Source: Siphonodentalium dalli (lineage: Eukaryota; Mollusca; Scaphopoda; Gadilida; Siphonodentaliidae). From it: a DNA stretch of 64,000 bases. This document shows positions 11,843 through 22,347 of this stretch, in pieces. The notes under the pieces are model-generated. The model was given only the letters and a program-made list of their open reading frames with translations, was not told the DNA's origin and ran no database searches. Numbering within the stretch: the first letter of the stretch is position 1; every line of letters starts with the position of its first letter. A program made the position numbers and the translations under genes. The DNA lies in the NCBI GenBank assembly GCA_032622095.1, contig CP136066.1, positions 94,199,319-94,263,318 of the forward strand, written 5' to 3'.

Positions 11843-11969
11843 TCTTGAAAACTCCCTCCTGCAATTTTAGTTGCCTCATAAATGTGCTCAAGCAGTTATG
11901 AACTATTGATGATGATACTATTATAAAAGGGTTGTTTGAAAGTGGAAGCATCTGATCTTCATATCAACT

Positions 11970-12369
11970 TTAACCCTTTACCCAACAGAAGGGCCCTGTG
12001 CCAATGCATTCTCTTATATATGCGAGTCGACCATAGGTCGCCTCGCATATATAAGAGAATGCATTGGCTTAACACATTAAAAATTATAAAATTGTTAAAG
12101 AATGTCAAAAAAATGGTAAAAAGTGTTAAAAAAAGATTTTTTTTAGGCCAATGCATTCTCTTATATATGCGAGGCGACCTATGGTCGACTCGCATATATA
12201 AGAGAATGCATTGGCACAGGGCATAACTGTAACTATCACAATGTGGTCAAGGAGCCGGTTCCAATGATATCCATATTTGTATGGTTCTATTGAGACAGAC
12301 CGAAGATATTTTAGGCTGTTGAAGCTTTATTTGGCCGGTTTTGGCCGGTTTGTTGGGTAAAGGGGTTAA
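11970..12369. mobile_element. P1 piggyBac-type MITE with two hairpin cassettes
   Basis: TTAA at both ends, CCCTTTACCCAACAG and TTGGGTAAAGGGGTTAA. Same design as 2164-2528, but with a longer spacer (ATTAAAAATTATAAAATTG) and a duplicated TTGGCCGGTTT near the right end. The hairpins are at 12000-12068 and 12148-12216. The open frames on both strands are the hairpin read in both directions. Confidence 0.9.
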
Positions 12370-13533
12370 CACAAGTTCACATGTTCTAAAACAAGCTCTT
12401 CAACTTTATGGACTATTTCCTGTTTTCAAAGAATGGCAAGACACATGTATCGCTAATTTACTGTGCAATAAACCTTTGAATATATAGCTGTTAGATGTCC
12501 CTTGTAGGTTTAAAATAGATACATCCACACATATGTGTGAACTTTTTAATAGTGTTGCACGAGTTTGTTGTGATGTGATGGCAAAAACCTGAACAATAAA
12601 CTCCAGTTTTACCTCGTGCAAGACAAACTAATGCAATAATGTTAAACATGTTCACACAACTGTGTTGTATCCCCAGTATTTGACAATGCTTTTCTAAATC
12701 TTAATTGAGAAAGACCCCCCTGAAACCTTGAAGCTGGATACAGCCACCTGCCTTGCATACCATATTATGCTACAAGTCCTATGCTCCCTATATTTAGAAA
12801 CAGGTGCTCATATCATTGGCTGACCCTAGCCAAATGTTACTCATTTTAGTACTTACCAGAACATATATGCCAATTACTACAATTACTGTTTCTATTTGGT
12901 TTAAAATGAATTACATAATTTGAGGCAGCCTCAGTGCTGTCACAGCAATTACAAATCATTTAATAAGGAAATACGCAGTGCACCGCAACTGATCATGATC
13001 AAAGGTTCTCTGTTTTTTTAAAGTTATTGTTCTTTGCTGAATGCATACACATTGGCTTCTGTTACAGTAGATTGTTTACCAACATTGCTTCAACATGCCA
13101 ACTTTCGTCACTTGAGGGTTATTGATAATGGAAATAGGAACAAATTCCTTCTATGTTTTCATGTTCTTTTTGCATTAATGGTTTAATAAACTGAGTATGA
13201 ATACCCAGGTGAACCCAGCGCAAATGCCTAACTGTAGCTTTAAAATCAGCTCCCTATTGCAAATTAGCGCTTGTAGAATGGTGCACCTCTGAAACGCATC
13301 ACCACATCATAATATCAGCTCCATAATCTCTGGAATCAAGCGAGATCCCAATTAGTTTTGTACCTGAACACATAGTGCCCACCATATATGAAATCTCTCC
13401 AGGGAATTATCAATATGAAAATAAATGATTATATGCAGAAAATATCTCATCTGATAAAAAGTGCCGCAGAGCATGGCCAAGCAAGCCAATCCCTGTTGTG
13501 TGGAAGCAAAATGAACCGAAACAAACTCTACAA
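12370..13533. other. no recognisable feature
   Basis: About 1.2 kb of low-complexity-poor, AT-rich sequence with no member of the described repeat families and no supported exon. Confidence 0.45.
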
Positions 13534-13745
13534 CAGTAATGCCCTAAGTAATTGACTCCTTAACCACAGCAGAATTATGGGTAACTTTTCAGGATTTAGT
13601 CGGAAACATGGCTTGTTGCCATTCATCGGAAAGCTCTCCCGAGAGCTTTCCGATGAATGGCAACAAGCCATATTTCCGACTAAATCCTGAAAAGTTACCC
13701 ATAATTCTTCTGTGGTTAAGGAGTTGATTATTTAGAGCATCACTG
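13534..13745. mobile_element. family A palindromic MITE
   Basis: Full-length (212 bp): CAGTAATGCCCTAAGTAATTG at the left and GAGCATCACTG-TA at the right, with arms meeting at CTCTCCCGAGAG. Confidence 0.9.
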
Positions 13746-13859
13746 TAACTAGGCAGGCCATCAAAGCAATACAATATGCCCCATGGCTCCACAAACACAG
13801 TCAACATGCACTCAAGGTCGCCATGTAATTGGATATTAATACAAAATATGATGCAGGGA

Positions 13860-14140
13860 CATTAAGTCTGCAGGCCATAAACAGGTGTAAACACTGCACA
13901 CCCCAAAGTTAATTATATGACAGACCTGTGGCCAGTACTAAAACTATAGACAAGTGCAAAACACTGCACACAGAGTTATATGACAGAGCTGTGGCCAGTA
14001 TTAAAACTATAAACATATTTAAAACACTACACTCCAGTTATATGACAGACCTGTAGCCAGTATTAAAACTATAAACAGATTAAAAACACAACACACCACA
14101 GTTATATGACAGACAATATTAAAGCTATATAACAGATGCA
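13860..14140. repeat. 62-bp tandem repeat, about four units
   Basis: The motif TTATATGACAGACCTGTGG begins at 13913, 13976, 14038 and 14102, giving a 62-63 bp period. Each unit also has CCAGTATTAAAACTATAAAC and an AAAACACTGCACAC-type block. The units have drifted and the last is shortened. Confidence 0.85.
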
Positions 14141-14178
14141 AAACATTGGAAAAAAACAATGTCAAACCACAGAAGTCT

Positions 14179-14245
14179 TTAACTCTTTCGCTGCCAATCT
14201 CGCATAAATGTGAGTTATCCAGTTGCCGCCAATAGCGCATGGCAT
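14179..14245 (+). mobile_element. piggyBac-type MITE end, half element
   Basis: Starts TTAACTCTTTCGCTGCCAAT, a piggyBac-like terminus distinct from P1-P6. No partner end was found. The sequence switches at about 14246 into a family B fragment. Confidence 0.45.
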
Positions 14246-14371
14246 GGCTTAGCAGAAAGAGGTTCCTAGAGGGTGAATTTAGTGATGCTTGCCCGCTATG
14301 TGGGATAGCGTCACTGAATTCACCCTCTGGGGACCTCATTCTGCAAATGACAGATACACTATTTGCAGACT
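14246..14371. mobile_element. family B MITE, right hairpin and end
   Basis: A hairpin (GAGGTTCCTAGAGGGTGAAT to ACCTCATTCTGC) followed by the terminus GACAGATACACTATTTGCAGAC. The left half is replaced by the piggyBac-like fragment upstream. Confidence 0.8.
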
Positions 14372-15638
14372 AGTACAGTGTCAATGTAATAAAATAATTC
14401 CTGAATAGTCCCTCATCCATGCCCGATGCAGAGAAGAAGCACTTTATTGTGAAAGCTGTGCTTTGATTCAATACAAAAGTGAGACAGCACTTAGCCATGG
14501 AACTATCACAAAGACTATTATTACCAGCGAATTCATCAACGTCAACACCGTACCAGCAGAAAAAAAACACTCCTAAGAATCAGCAGAACAGGAAATCACC
14601 AAGTTCATCAGCCAAATGGGAGAGTTGTAAAAAGTTATATGTCTTTTTTATGATGACACTGACTCAAATAAACATCAGAAATTTTTACAAATGACTTGGA
14701 TTTCTTTGCTCCTAATTACAAGCTGAGGTATAAAATGAGGGAAAAGCACAATGAGTTTTCAATAAATTGCCCTGAGAGGTCTTGGCAATAAAGAACGTCA
14801 CGCGGTGATGACAAAATACTTCCCTCTTTTATCACAGAACTGGATACTCGGTTTATGACAGGAGTTGGTTCATTAGACAGAGGACATACTAATGGTCTGG
14901 AGATATACAACTTAGGCCTCTAACTACCAGGCCTGAATTAAGATGTATAGTAATGCCCTAATTAATCAACTGTAGATACTCTGATTTGGATGGCAAAAAC
15001 TCTGAAATGCCCATAAACATACTCAGGGTTCAGAATAAGTTTTAAGGAATATAAATTGTTGATTTAGATATCAGAATATAGTTTGGCTTGAAAATTACCA
15101 CCATATTGAAAATTGTATGTGGAAATAGAACTATTTGATCGTTATATTCTGGTTTTCTGAATAATAGCCACAAAAATTTCCCAAAAGAAATTTCTGCCCA
15201 GCATGGACCCTGACTGAGTTGGCCTCATTAACCAAACAGATAACACATTCTCCCTTTTGTACATGGACACATTATTCTATTGTGAATGTTTGTTTTGAAG
15301 AAATCTTCCTCGGAGCATCCACTAGTCCGTTATCAGCGTGACATTGTCTGCTTTTGACGAATCACACTTCAAATGTGTATTAATCCGGAATTGAGATGTC
15401 TAGAATAGCTGGTTGCCATACAGTTTCTGTGTGTTATCAGTAATGACGCCTGGAGGATATTGAAATCTAGATTCTAATGTCAAACAAAGCTACTCGGAGG
15501 GTTGTATTTGCAACAAAATATATATTGACCAGTAATGGTACTTTATTTTTTCAGCAAACAAACTGCGAGATAATTTGACCATTCCGCCCTCGGGACGTCT
15601 AGGCAATTACACCTCAGAAATAGTTTTGGTTCAAGGTG
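14372..15638. other. no gene seen; short family A scrap at 14949-14970
   Basis: Contains only a scrap of family A (TAGTAATGCCCTAATTAATC). Open frames at 14370-14694 on opposite strands overlap each other and are not supported. The rest is unremarkable AT-rich sequence. Confidence 0.45.
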
Positions 15639-15713
15639 TTAACCTCTTCGCTGCTATACAACAGTACTGAGTACGGAGGTAAAATGTTACATCTTATGCT
15701 GTACAGGGATGTA
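15639..15713 (+). mobile_element. P5 MITE left end, truncated
   Basis: TTAACCTCTTCGCTGCTA, identical to the left terminus at 9554, followed by 55 bp and then directly by the TTAA of a P6 element. Confidence 0.7.
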
Positions 15714-15940
15714 TTAACCCTTTCTATATTAAATACTCATTGACGAGTAGTTCCCTTAGGAAATGTTCAGATAGGTCGTTTGTTGAACTTATTATCTGAA
15801 CATTTACCACCAAAAAATAAGAATAATTCTGTTTTTGTGTTATCTGTTTTTCTATCTGCAGTTAGCATTTATTACCTGAAAACCCCCCCAAACAATTAAT
15901 AAATCATTCCAATGTACACTTTTATAACTGTCCATTCAGT
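15714..15940 (+). mobile_element. P6 piggyBac-type MITE, right end lost
   Basis: Starts TTAACCCTTTCTATATT and continues AAATACTCATTGACGAGTAG, with paired GAACATTT/AAATGTTC blocks and CCATTCCAATGTACACTTT. Consensus copies end CATTTAGTAAAGAAAGGGTTAA. Here the sequence switches at CATTCAGTATAGG into a long hairpin. Confidence 0.8.
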
Positions 15941-16115
15941 ATAGGTTGGCCACAAAAGCTGAACACATGAAATGACGAAACAGGAAATTATCTCCATGTG
16001 ATATTTAATATGGAAGATTCTTCATCTTCCATATTAAATATTACATGGAGATAATTTCCTGTCTATTCAATCAGGTTTCGTCATTTCATGTGTTCAGCTT
16101 TTGTGGCCAACCTAT
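15941..16115. repeat. long hairpin, about 80-bp arms
   Basis: Left arm begins ATAGGTTGGCCACAAAAGC and right arm ends GCTTTTGTGGCCAACCTAT. Pairing is nearly perfect down to a 6-nt loop at about 16019-16025. One bulge of about 14 nt (CTATTCAATCAGG) lies in the right arm. It may be a lone foldback element or a source of a double-stranded RNA stem if transcribed. Confidence 0.85.
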
Positions 16116-16176
16116 GAGCGCTCAGCCTCAAAGAAGTGATCACTTTCGTAAGACTTTTTTTGGTTATTTCAAACTT

Positions 16177-16605
16177 AAAAGCCCACTTAATTTTCGATTT
16201 CACCAGATCACATTACACACAATATATTCCATATTATATACCATTTGAAAGAGGAACCAAATGTATATATATGCCATCATAATATGGAACAGCTGTGGCC
16301 TAGGAGTGTCCACCAAGTGATAGAGATTCTCAGATTCACCCAAGACTTTACCCGTTATTTATCCCAGAGTGCAAAGTAACTCACACCTAAGAAATAGAGT
16401 ATATATTCCCCTTCAATTAAGAATAATAGACTGACAGTACAGACCAGATCAAAATAAAACACAGAACACACGTCGGTATCATGACAAAAACAACATGTTC
16501 GCAGTTTATTTTACCAGATAAGTTGATAATACAATGTTTTGGAGCTTCCTCTTTCAAATGGTATATAATGTGATCTGGAGATCCAAAAATTAAGTGGGCC
16601 TTTAA
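16177..16605. repeat. inverted repeat with diverged arms
   Basis: The arm at about 16177-16256 (GCCCACTTAATTTT, CCAGATCACATTA, ACCATTTGAAAGAGGAA) is mirrored at about 16548-16605, with some 290 bp of spacer. The right arm lacks about 20 bp of the left one. It lies just downstream of the hairpin at 15941 and may be part of the same foldback. Confidence 0.7.
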
Positions 16606-16639
16606 TATAGCTAGGAGCTGAACCCCAACAAACAAAACC

Positions 16640-17095
16640 AGGCTTCCAACATAACTGGTTCAACTTCAATTTACAGTAAATGATAAATCACCAAGATTTA
16701 TTTGCCATAGCTCTTAGACAGTCAACAGCGGTTGATCAAATCCTATATAAAAAAATCAATAACAAATTTCTAGGCAATATTTGGTCCTATACCAAATATT
16801 GTGGTTTGATCAGCTGGTTTGATTCCATATATTGGTCAAGGAATCATGACAATGGTATACCAATAATCTGCAAGCACTTCACTTCATAAGTTCCCACTGG
16901 ACCCCACAACCTGGTTCAGTGAATAAACACGACATCGCAATCGAACTGTGTATTCTCGATGTTGACCATAGGGCTTTGTGGGATGTCCGGTCATTCAAGC
17001 TATATTAGACGGTGGCAAGAATAATATCTCATTACCATATAAAAACTGGGGCAATTTGGCACAAATAATATTTCTTAGGTTCATGCACTTTTAAG
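16640..17095. other. no recognisable feature
   Basis: Nothing beyond a short hairpin-like CAATATTTGGTCC...GGACCAAATATTG type symmetry near 16778-16800. Confidence 0.4.
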
Positions 17096-17099
17096 ATGG

Positions 17100-17184
17100 C
17101 ATGGGAGACTGGTATATATAAGAGAATGCATTGGCAGAGGGTTTTTCACAAAATTTCAGAAAGCCGCAGTCATGAATGGGTTAA
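17100..17184 (-). mobile_element. P4 MITE end fragment
   Basis: Contains ATATATAAGAGAATGCATTGG, TTCACAAAATTTCAG and CAGTCATGAATGGGTTAA. This is the right-hand part of P4 with an intact TTAA at 17181-17184. Confidence 0.65.
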
Positions 17185-17517
17185 GGGATTCAAAGGAAGG
17201 TATACCAAACTCGTATCAGAAACAGTTTTATTTATTTATGGCTGGTCCACCTATATGAGTTGTCAGGCAGACTATTTTTGCATTGAGTCTTTTCAATCCA
17301 GAGATAAAAGTACTATAAAATTATGAGTGAGCATTCAATTCGGTATACCTCTGGGCACCTATATGCCTTTGGAGACAAAAATAATCAAATGTTCTGAGTG
17401 ATCCTTCATGGTGCTTATAGTGCTAACATTTTAATCCCATTATTTTAATTTAATTTCCAACCATTATGATTTATCGCTGAGAGTTTCTGTAACTAAACAT
17501 AGAGCAATATATAACTA

Positions 17518-17692
17518 CAGTATTATGCCCTAAATAATCGACTCCTTAACCACAGCAGAATTATGGGTAATTTTTCAGGATTTAGTCGGAAATATGGCTT
17601 GTTGCCATTCATCAGAAAGCTCTCACTGAATCCTGAAAAATTACCCATAATTTTACTGTGGTTAGGGAGTCGATTATTTAGGGCATTATAGT
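17518..17692. mobile_element. family A MITE with central deletion
   Basis: Starts CAGTATTATGCCC and ends GGGCATTATAGTG-TA. The second arm jumps from the centre straight to AATCCTGAAAAATTACCC, so about 35 bp are deleted. Confidence 0.85.
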
Positions 17693-18321
17693 GTAGAACA
17701 GAAAGATAAACGTCATTTTCCCCTCCTTTGAATGCAGTCATGACAATGAACCTCCATAAAAACTTCATTCTGATCTGATAAGCCATGCGTGGATGGACAA
17801 AAATATTTCCATATAAATAAAGAAGGATAACTCTAGAGCAGAAAATGTGAACGTCGATCATTTGCTCCTCTTTTGAAAGCAGTCATATTCCCCCAAATTC
17901 AAGCCAGAAAAGGATGTGCCGAAAATATGGAATTGTGTCCAAATTAGAGCAGATAAAAACATAACTTCTTCATGCATATGAGCATATGAAACTGCAATAT
18001 TTCTTATTTCAGCAAGAAAAAAAATCATTTTTGAAGCAGGAATTGAGGCCCCCAAATTAAGGTAAAGAGGTTGTTTGTTTTGATGTCAAATTTCAAAATT
18101 TTCTCACCATAAGCCAAACCATGTAGAGCCTATGTTACTTTGTGTCTGCAGATAGCCGTGGTATGCACAATTTAGGGTAATCGAAAGGCCTATGGTTAGC
18201 ATAATCAAGGATGCCATGCAAATTTCACAGCCAGTAAAGTACATGCCACCAGCACAAATTGTACAAAAGTCAGTATGACATGTACTACTATGGCATACCA
18301 GTAAGTTTTAAATCCACCTAT
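17693..18321. other. no recognisable feature
   Basis: AT-rich, with no repeat family member and no supported exon. Confidence 0.4.
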
Positions 18322-18573
18322 TTAACCCTTTGAGTGCCAGGTCCGATTTTTGTATCAACCCATATACCCTGTGCCAATGCATTCTCTTATATATGCGAGT
18401 CGACCATAGGTCGCCTCGCATATATAAGAGAATGCATTGGCCTAACAATTTTTTTTTTTTTTTTTTTTTTTACAATTTTTTACAATTTTAATAATTCATT
18501 CTTATATTCTTAAACAGACTTATTGTGTAGGTTTAGGGCCGATAATATCGGCCCCTGGCACTCAAAGGGTTAA
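18322..18573 (+). mobile_element. P2 piggyBac-type MITE
   Basis: TTAACCCTTTGAGTGCCAGG at the left and CCTGGCACTCAAAGGGTTAA at the right: a perfect 20-bp terminal inverted repeat including TTAA. Inside is one hairpin cassette (CCAATGCATTCTCTTATATA and its mirror), the same one as in P1 and P4, then a run of 22 T. A second copy in the opposite orientation is at 29645-29898. Confidence 0.9.
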
Positions 18574-18833
18574 TGGGCATGTTAATAATAATCCCCATCC
18601 AGATGATACACACATAATGGGAATTTTATTCATTTTGGCACCAGCTTTGTCCTGTAATACGGTTTGTTTTCAATTGTTGTACTTCAGGTCTACCCTGGAG
18701 AAGTAGGAGATAATTTAATTTAATGTCAGGGACCTGGTATGACATTTTAATGATTCTGTTTCCCTGAGGACTTAAATCATTCAGGTCTTTACTGTCCAAT
18801 ATATTGCTATATCCAATATAGTGGGGACAGATA

Positions 18834-19022
18834 CAGTAATGCCCTAAATAATCAACTTCTTTATAACCACTGCAGAATTATGGGTAACTTTTCAGGATTT
18901 AGTCTAGAGCTCTCACTGAGAGCTTTCCGATGAATGGCAACAAGCCATATTTCCGACTAAATCCTGAAAAGTTACCCATAATTCTGCTGTGGTTAAGAAG
19001 TTGATTATTTAGGGCATTACTG
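18834..19022. mobile_element. family A palindromic MITE
   Basis: CAGTAATGCCC to GGGCATTACTG, TA on both sides. The left arm has lost the GGCTTGTTGCCATTC block; the right arm is complete. Confidence 0.9.
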
Positions 19023-19249
19023 TATATGCCACATTGTGCTGGCAGTTGTGGAAAATGCTTTTAAGTATATGAGTCTTGGGCTGAGTGCTATAGTGTTCCA
19101 TGTCGTGTTCTAGTTTTTTTGTGGGAAACCTCGGATTTGAAAATCTGACTACCCGGTTTTCACATAAATGTTCCTTATTTTTGTTGTATGTTGTTTTTAT
19201 TTGATCGGTGGTATTGAAAAACAAATCAGTTTGAATTTTCTTGCCTTAT

Positions 19250-19597
19250 ATAACCCTTTCATGATTGGAGCTCCTGAAATTTTGCGAAAACCCCTGTGCC
19301 AATGCATTCTCTTATATATGCAAGTCTCCCATAGGAATATATAAGAGAATACATTGGCCTAACAATATTTACCTTGACCTTGTAATTAAGCCAGTGCATT
19401 ATTTTTTATATGCAAGGCTCCCTATGCCTGACTCGTATATAAGAGAATACATTGGCCTAACAATATTTACCTTGACCTTGTAAGCCAGTGCATTCACTTC
19501 TATATGGTCTCCCATATATAATAGAATTCACTGCACTGGCACAGGTTCTTTTTTTTACAATGCTGCGCCAGTGCAGCTCCCATCATGAAAGGGTTAA
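19250..19597. mobile_element. P4 piggyBac-type MITE with several hairpins
   Basis: Left end ATAACCCTTTCATGATTGG (TTAA degraded), right end CATCATGAAAGGGTTAA. The interior has three repeats of the CCAATGCATTCTCTTATATA type, each followed by CCTAACAATATTTACCTTGACC. The hairpin loops differ from those of P1/P2 (CTCCCATAGG). One module is directly duplicated. Confidence 0.8.
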
Positions 19598-19949
19598 TAT
19601 TTGAAACGTGATTGGAGATAGAACGATTTTCTGAAGATTTAAGTTTTTCCAGTCAATGGTAGAATGGTTTTTGAATTTTTCAATCATATAAAAGTACAAA
19701 GATCCAACATCATGCCATTTTCTGTGTTATTTTAATAATAATTCCCATAGAAATAAGATTTTTTCATCTAGGAATAAGAAAGCACCATTTCCAACCAGTC
19801 ACTTCACTGGCACTCTGCCAATTTCGTAATTTTGGTTTCCATTGCTTATTCATTGAAGGCTGGAGATACATGTACAACATGATAGCACTGAAATTTATTT
19901 GATCAGATGGTACAAAATAAATAAATTCTTTGGTCCACAGTGGAGATAT

Positions 19950-20101
19950 AGAGGATCTACAACGAGTCCCCAGTTTATAGCGGAATTTACAAAACGAGTC
20001 CAGTAAATTAGGTCTGGACTGAGCCTTTGGCGAGGTCCAGACCTAATTTACTGGACGAGTTTTGTAATTTCCGCTATAAACTGGGGACGAGTTGTAGATT
20101 C
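19950..20101. repeat. 152-bp hairpin, about 66-bp arms
   Basis: The arms read CCCCAGTTTATAGCGG, AAATTACAAAAC and CCAGTAAATTAGGTCTGGAC, and mirror each other across a loop of about 15 nt (TGAGCCTTTGGCGAG). ACGAG occurs in direct rather than mirrored orientation at equivalent places in both arms. Pairing there breaks symmetrically. Confidence 0.85.
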
Positions 20102-20230
20102 TATTTATTACATGATCCAAAACATCGACAAAACATACTTAAATCGACAAATGTGACGCGAAATTAACGTCGGCTTCTATAAGGCATGCGATGACGTTTC
20201 ACGTAACTATTCGTCATTTTCCCGCGTAAC

Positions 20231-20420
20231 GAAATAGTCCCAGATAAATACAGACTTTTTAGCGCATTTAATGGCGTATATTTAATGACATAACTTTTCA
20301 AACTCTTCATTCGTAATAGTTTGTTGGAAAAATATTGGAAGCCATAGTATTTTGAGACGTAGCGTACGGAATGTTAACAGGTCGACAAACCGGAAGTCAA
20401 AGGTCACCTGGGACTATTTC
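20231..20420. repeat. 13-bp terminal inverted repeat pair, possible small element
   Basis: GAAATAGTCCCAG (20231-20243) and CTGGGACTATTTC (20408-20420) are perfect inverted copies 190 bp apart. Between them are CG-containing words, and a CAAAGGTCACC nuclear-receptor-like half-site lies just inside the right repeat. I found no TSD, so whether it is a transposon is open. Confidence 0.35.
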
Positions 20421-20451
20421 CTGTTATTAAACGAACGTTTAATATCACAAT

Positions 20452-20877
20452 TTATAGAATGGGTTTATTGAATGGAATAAGGGTAGGATCATGTAATAAA
20501 TAACAATATACAACTGAAAAAAATAGTTTAGAGATGGAACAGATTGCATAAGCTCTAGTTAAAATTTGGTATACACGATATCTGGTGATTTTTGGACAGG
20601 AATTCCTGCACTGTATCGAATGATACCTAAATTTATCAATTTCTTGCCAAAATGGACTTAGAACACAATAGCAGTCAGCTGAAGAAATCGTATGTGGGTG
20701 TGCTCCTATTAAATGCCCCTCTCTGACTGACTGTTCTATATCCAATCTTATTCCATATTCTTTTGGTAACGATTGTACATAGTTGCCCATGACTGGGCCA
20801 TGGGATATATGGTATAATGTATTGATCAACAGTGCCAAGTTCAATAGAAAAATATTGACATGATGAGAAAAGGCCAA
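20452..20877 (-). CDS. open reading frame of 141 codons, doubtful
   Basis: The second longest open frame in the window. The protein starts with a hydrophobic segment (about residues 1-28) and contains QSVREGHLIGAHPHTIS and several cysteines. I do not recognise it. There is no clear splice or promoter evidence, and the composition is that of AT-rich intergenic DNA. It could be chance or an old gene relic. Confidence 0.15.
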   Translation of the reverse strand: MAFSHHVNIFLLNLALLINTLYHISHGPVMGNYVQSLPKEYGIRLDIEQSVREGHLIGAHPHTISSADCYCVLSPFWQEIDKFRYHSIQCRNSCPKITRYRVYQILTRAYAICSISKLFFSVVYCYLLHDPTLIPFNKPIL

Positions 20878-21134
20878 AATTACACTTCATTGCTCTACGT
20901 AAGATTCTTAATGAATCCCGCGAAGTGAAGCACCTTGCCGTTACTAATATTATTTGTTACTTTATCAGTGCCCAGAGATTTTACAATAAGAAATGATTAG
21001 AACTGCTGCCAACTCTTTATTCTTCTGTGATGACGGCTCGAATGATGGCAGAATGTCAGAGTCTTAACAAATCCCTAAAACACGTTTTGTAATTATAATA
21101 TCATTTCTTAACTGAGAACTGCATGATTTGTATA

Positions 21135-21314
21135 CAGTAATGCCCTAAATAATTGACTCCTTAACCACAGCAGAATTATAGGTAACTTTTCAGGATTTAG
21201 TCGGAAATATGGCTTGTTGCCATTCATCGGAAAAAGCCATATTTCCGACAAAATCCTGAAAAGTTACCCATAATTCTGCTGTGGTTAAAGCATCAATTAT
21301 TTAGGGCATTACAG
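21135..21314. mobile_element. family A MITE, left bracket of the composite
   Basis: CAGTAATGCCC to GGGCATTACAG, TA on both sides. The centre is shortened so that AAAGCCATATTTCC follows the first arm directly. Confidence 0.9.
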
Positions 21315-21575
21315 TACCTATGGACCGGACCTACTTCAGCACACTAGCAGTAGGCCATTATTATTCATAACTGGAATTCAGAGATTGGTGCATCGTAATA
21401 CATGTAACTGTATCTTGAAGTTTCAAACAGTCTATGAAGTTCCACGATTCTGAACGATAATAGCCTTTCAACTGAGTCAGTTCTATGGTTCTTGTGATAT
21501 TCCCATTATAATTTGCCACAGGAAAATGGCAATAATGTCAACAGTCCAGCACACGGAATCATATTAAAGTCATAT

Positions 21576-21731
21576 AGGATTTAGTCGGAAATATGGCTTG
21601 TTGCCATTCATCGGAAAGCTCTCAGTGAGAGCTTTCCGATGAATGGCAACACGCCATATTTCCGACTAAATCCTGAAAAGTTACCCATAATTCTGCTGTG
21701 GTTAAGGAGTCGATTATTTAGGGCATTACTG
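21576..21731. mobile_element. family A MITE, left tip missing, centre of the composite
   Basis: Begins inside the arm at AGGATTTAGTCGG and runs through CTCAGTGAGAG to GGGCATTACTG-TA. Confidence 0.85.
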
Positions 21732-22091
21732 TAGTCTGCCAACAATATGAGACAACTACCTCATCCCTCTTGTATCCAGAATACAGCTTTATCAAGGCCA
21801 TGAAATCCAGGATCCAGTTTAACCTCTGCTATATGACTTTAATATGATTCCGTGTGCTGGACTGTTGACATTATTGCCATTTTCCTGCAGCAAAATATAA
21901 CGGGAATATCACAAGAACCATAAAACTGACTCAGTTGAGTTCAGGCTATTATCATTCAGAATCGTGGAACATCATAGACTGTTTGAAACTTCAAGATACA
22001 GTTACATGTATTACGATGCACCAATCTCTGAATTCCAGTTATGAATAATTGCCTACTGCTAGTGTGCTGAAGTAGGTCCGGTCCATAGGTA

Positions 22092-22275
22092 CTGTAATGC
22101 CCTAAATAATTAAGTAATGCTTTAACCACAGCAGAATTATGGGTAACTTTTCAGGATTTTGTCGGAAATATGGCTTTTTCCGATGAATGGCAACAAGCCA
22201 TATTTCCGACTAAATCCTAAAAAGTTACCCATAATTCTGCTGTGGTTAAGAAGTCAATTATTTAGGGCATTACTG
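22092..22275. mobile_element. family A MITE inserted in P5 sequence, right bracket
   Basis: Sits in P5 at a TA: the flanks read GTCCATAGG-TA and TA-CTACAGACCATATAGC, while the P5 copy at 9554-9887 is uninterrupted there (CGTAGGTAATACGGACC). That supports TA as the target duplication of family A. Confidence 0.9.
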
Positions 22276-22347
22276 TACTACAGACCATATAGCAAATGAC
22301 TTTTATGTCTGTAGAAGTTACGGACGTCATATCAGCGAAGAGGTTAA
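22276..22347 (-). mobile_element. P5 MITE right end
   Basis: Ends ATCAGCGAAGAGGTTAA, matching the P5 terminus at 9870-9887. The corresponding left terminus was not found upstream of 21135. Confidence 0.7.

Larger units (their letters stand above)
21135..22275. mobile_element. inverted-repeat composite bounded by two family A copies
   Basis: Two arms of about 440 bp (21135-21575 and about 21832-22275) are inverted copies. Each arm consists of a family A element at its outer end and P5-derived sequence inside (CCTATGGACCGGACC, ACTGACTCAGTT). A third A copy (21576-21731) sits at the middle. Outer ends read TA-CAGTAATGCCC and GGGCATTACTG-TA. The two outer A copies share unusual variants (GATTTTGTCGG, ATGGCTTTTTCCGATG, an inner tip ending ACAG). 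The A insertion therefore came before the inverted duplication. Confidence 0.8.

Noticed and set aside
11936-12226. Open frames on both strands with repeated IYKRMHW / LYMRVDHRSP peptides, also at 36247-36583
   Set aside because: They are the P1 hairpin cassette read in either direction; identical peptides appear wherever the cassette occurs.
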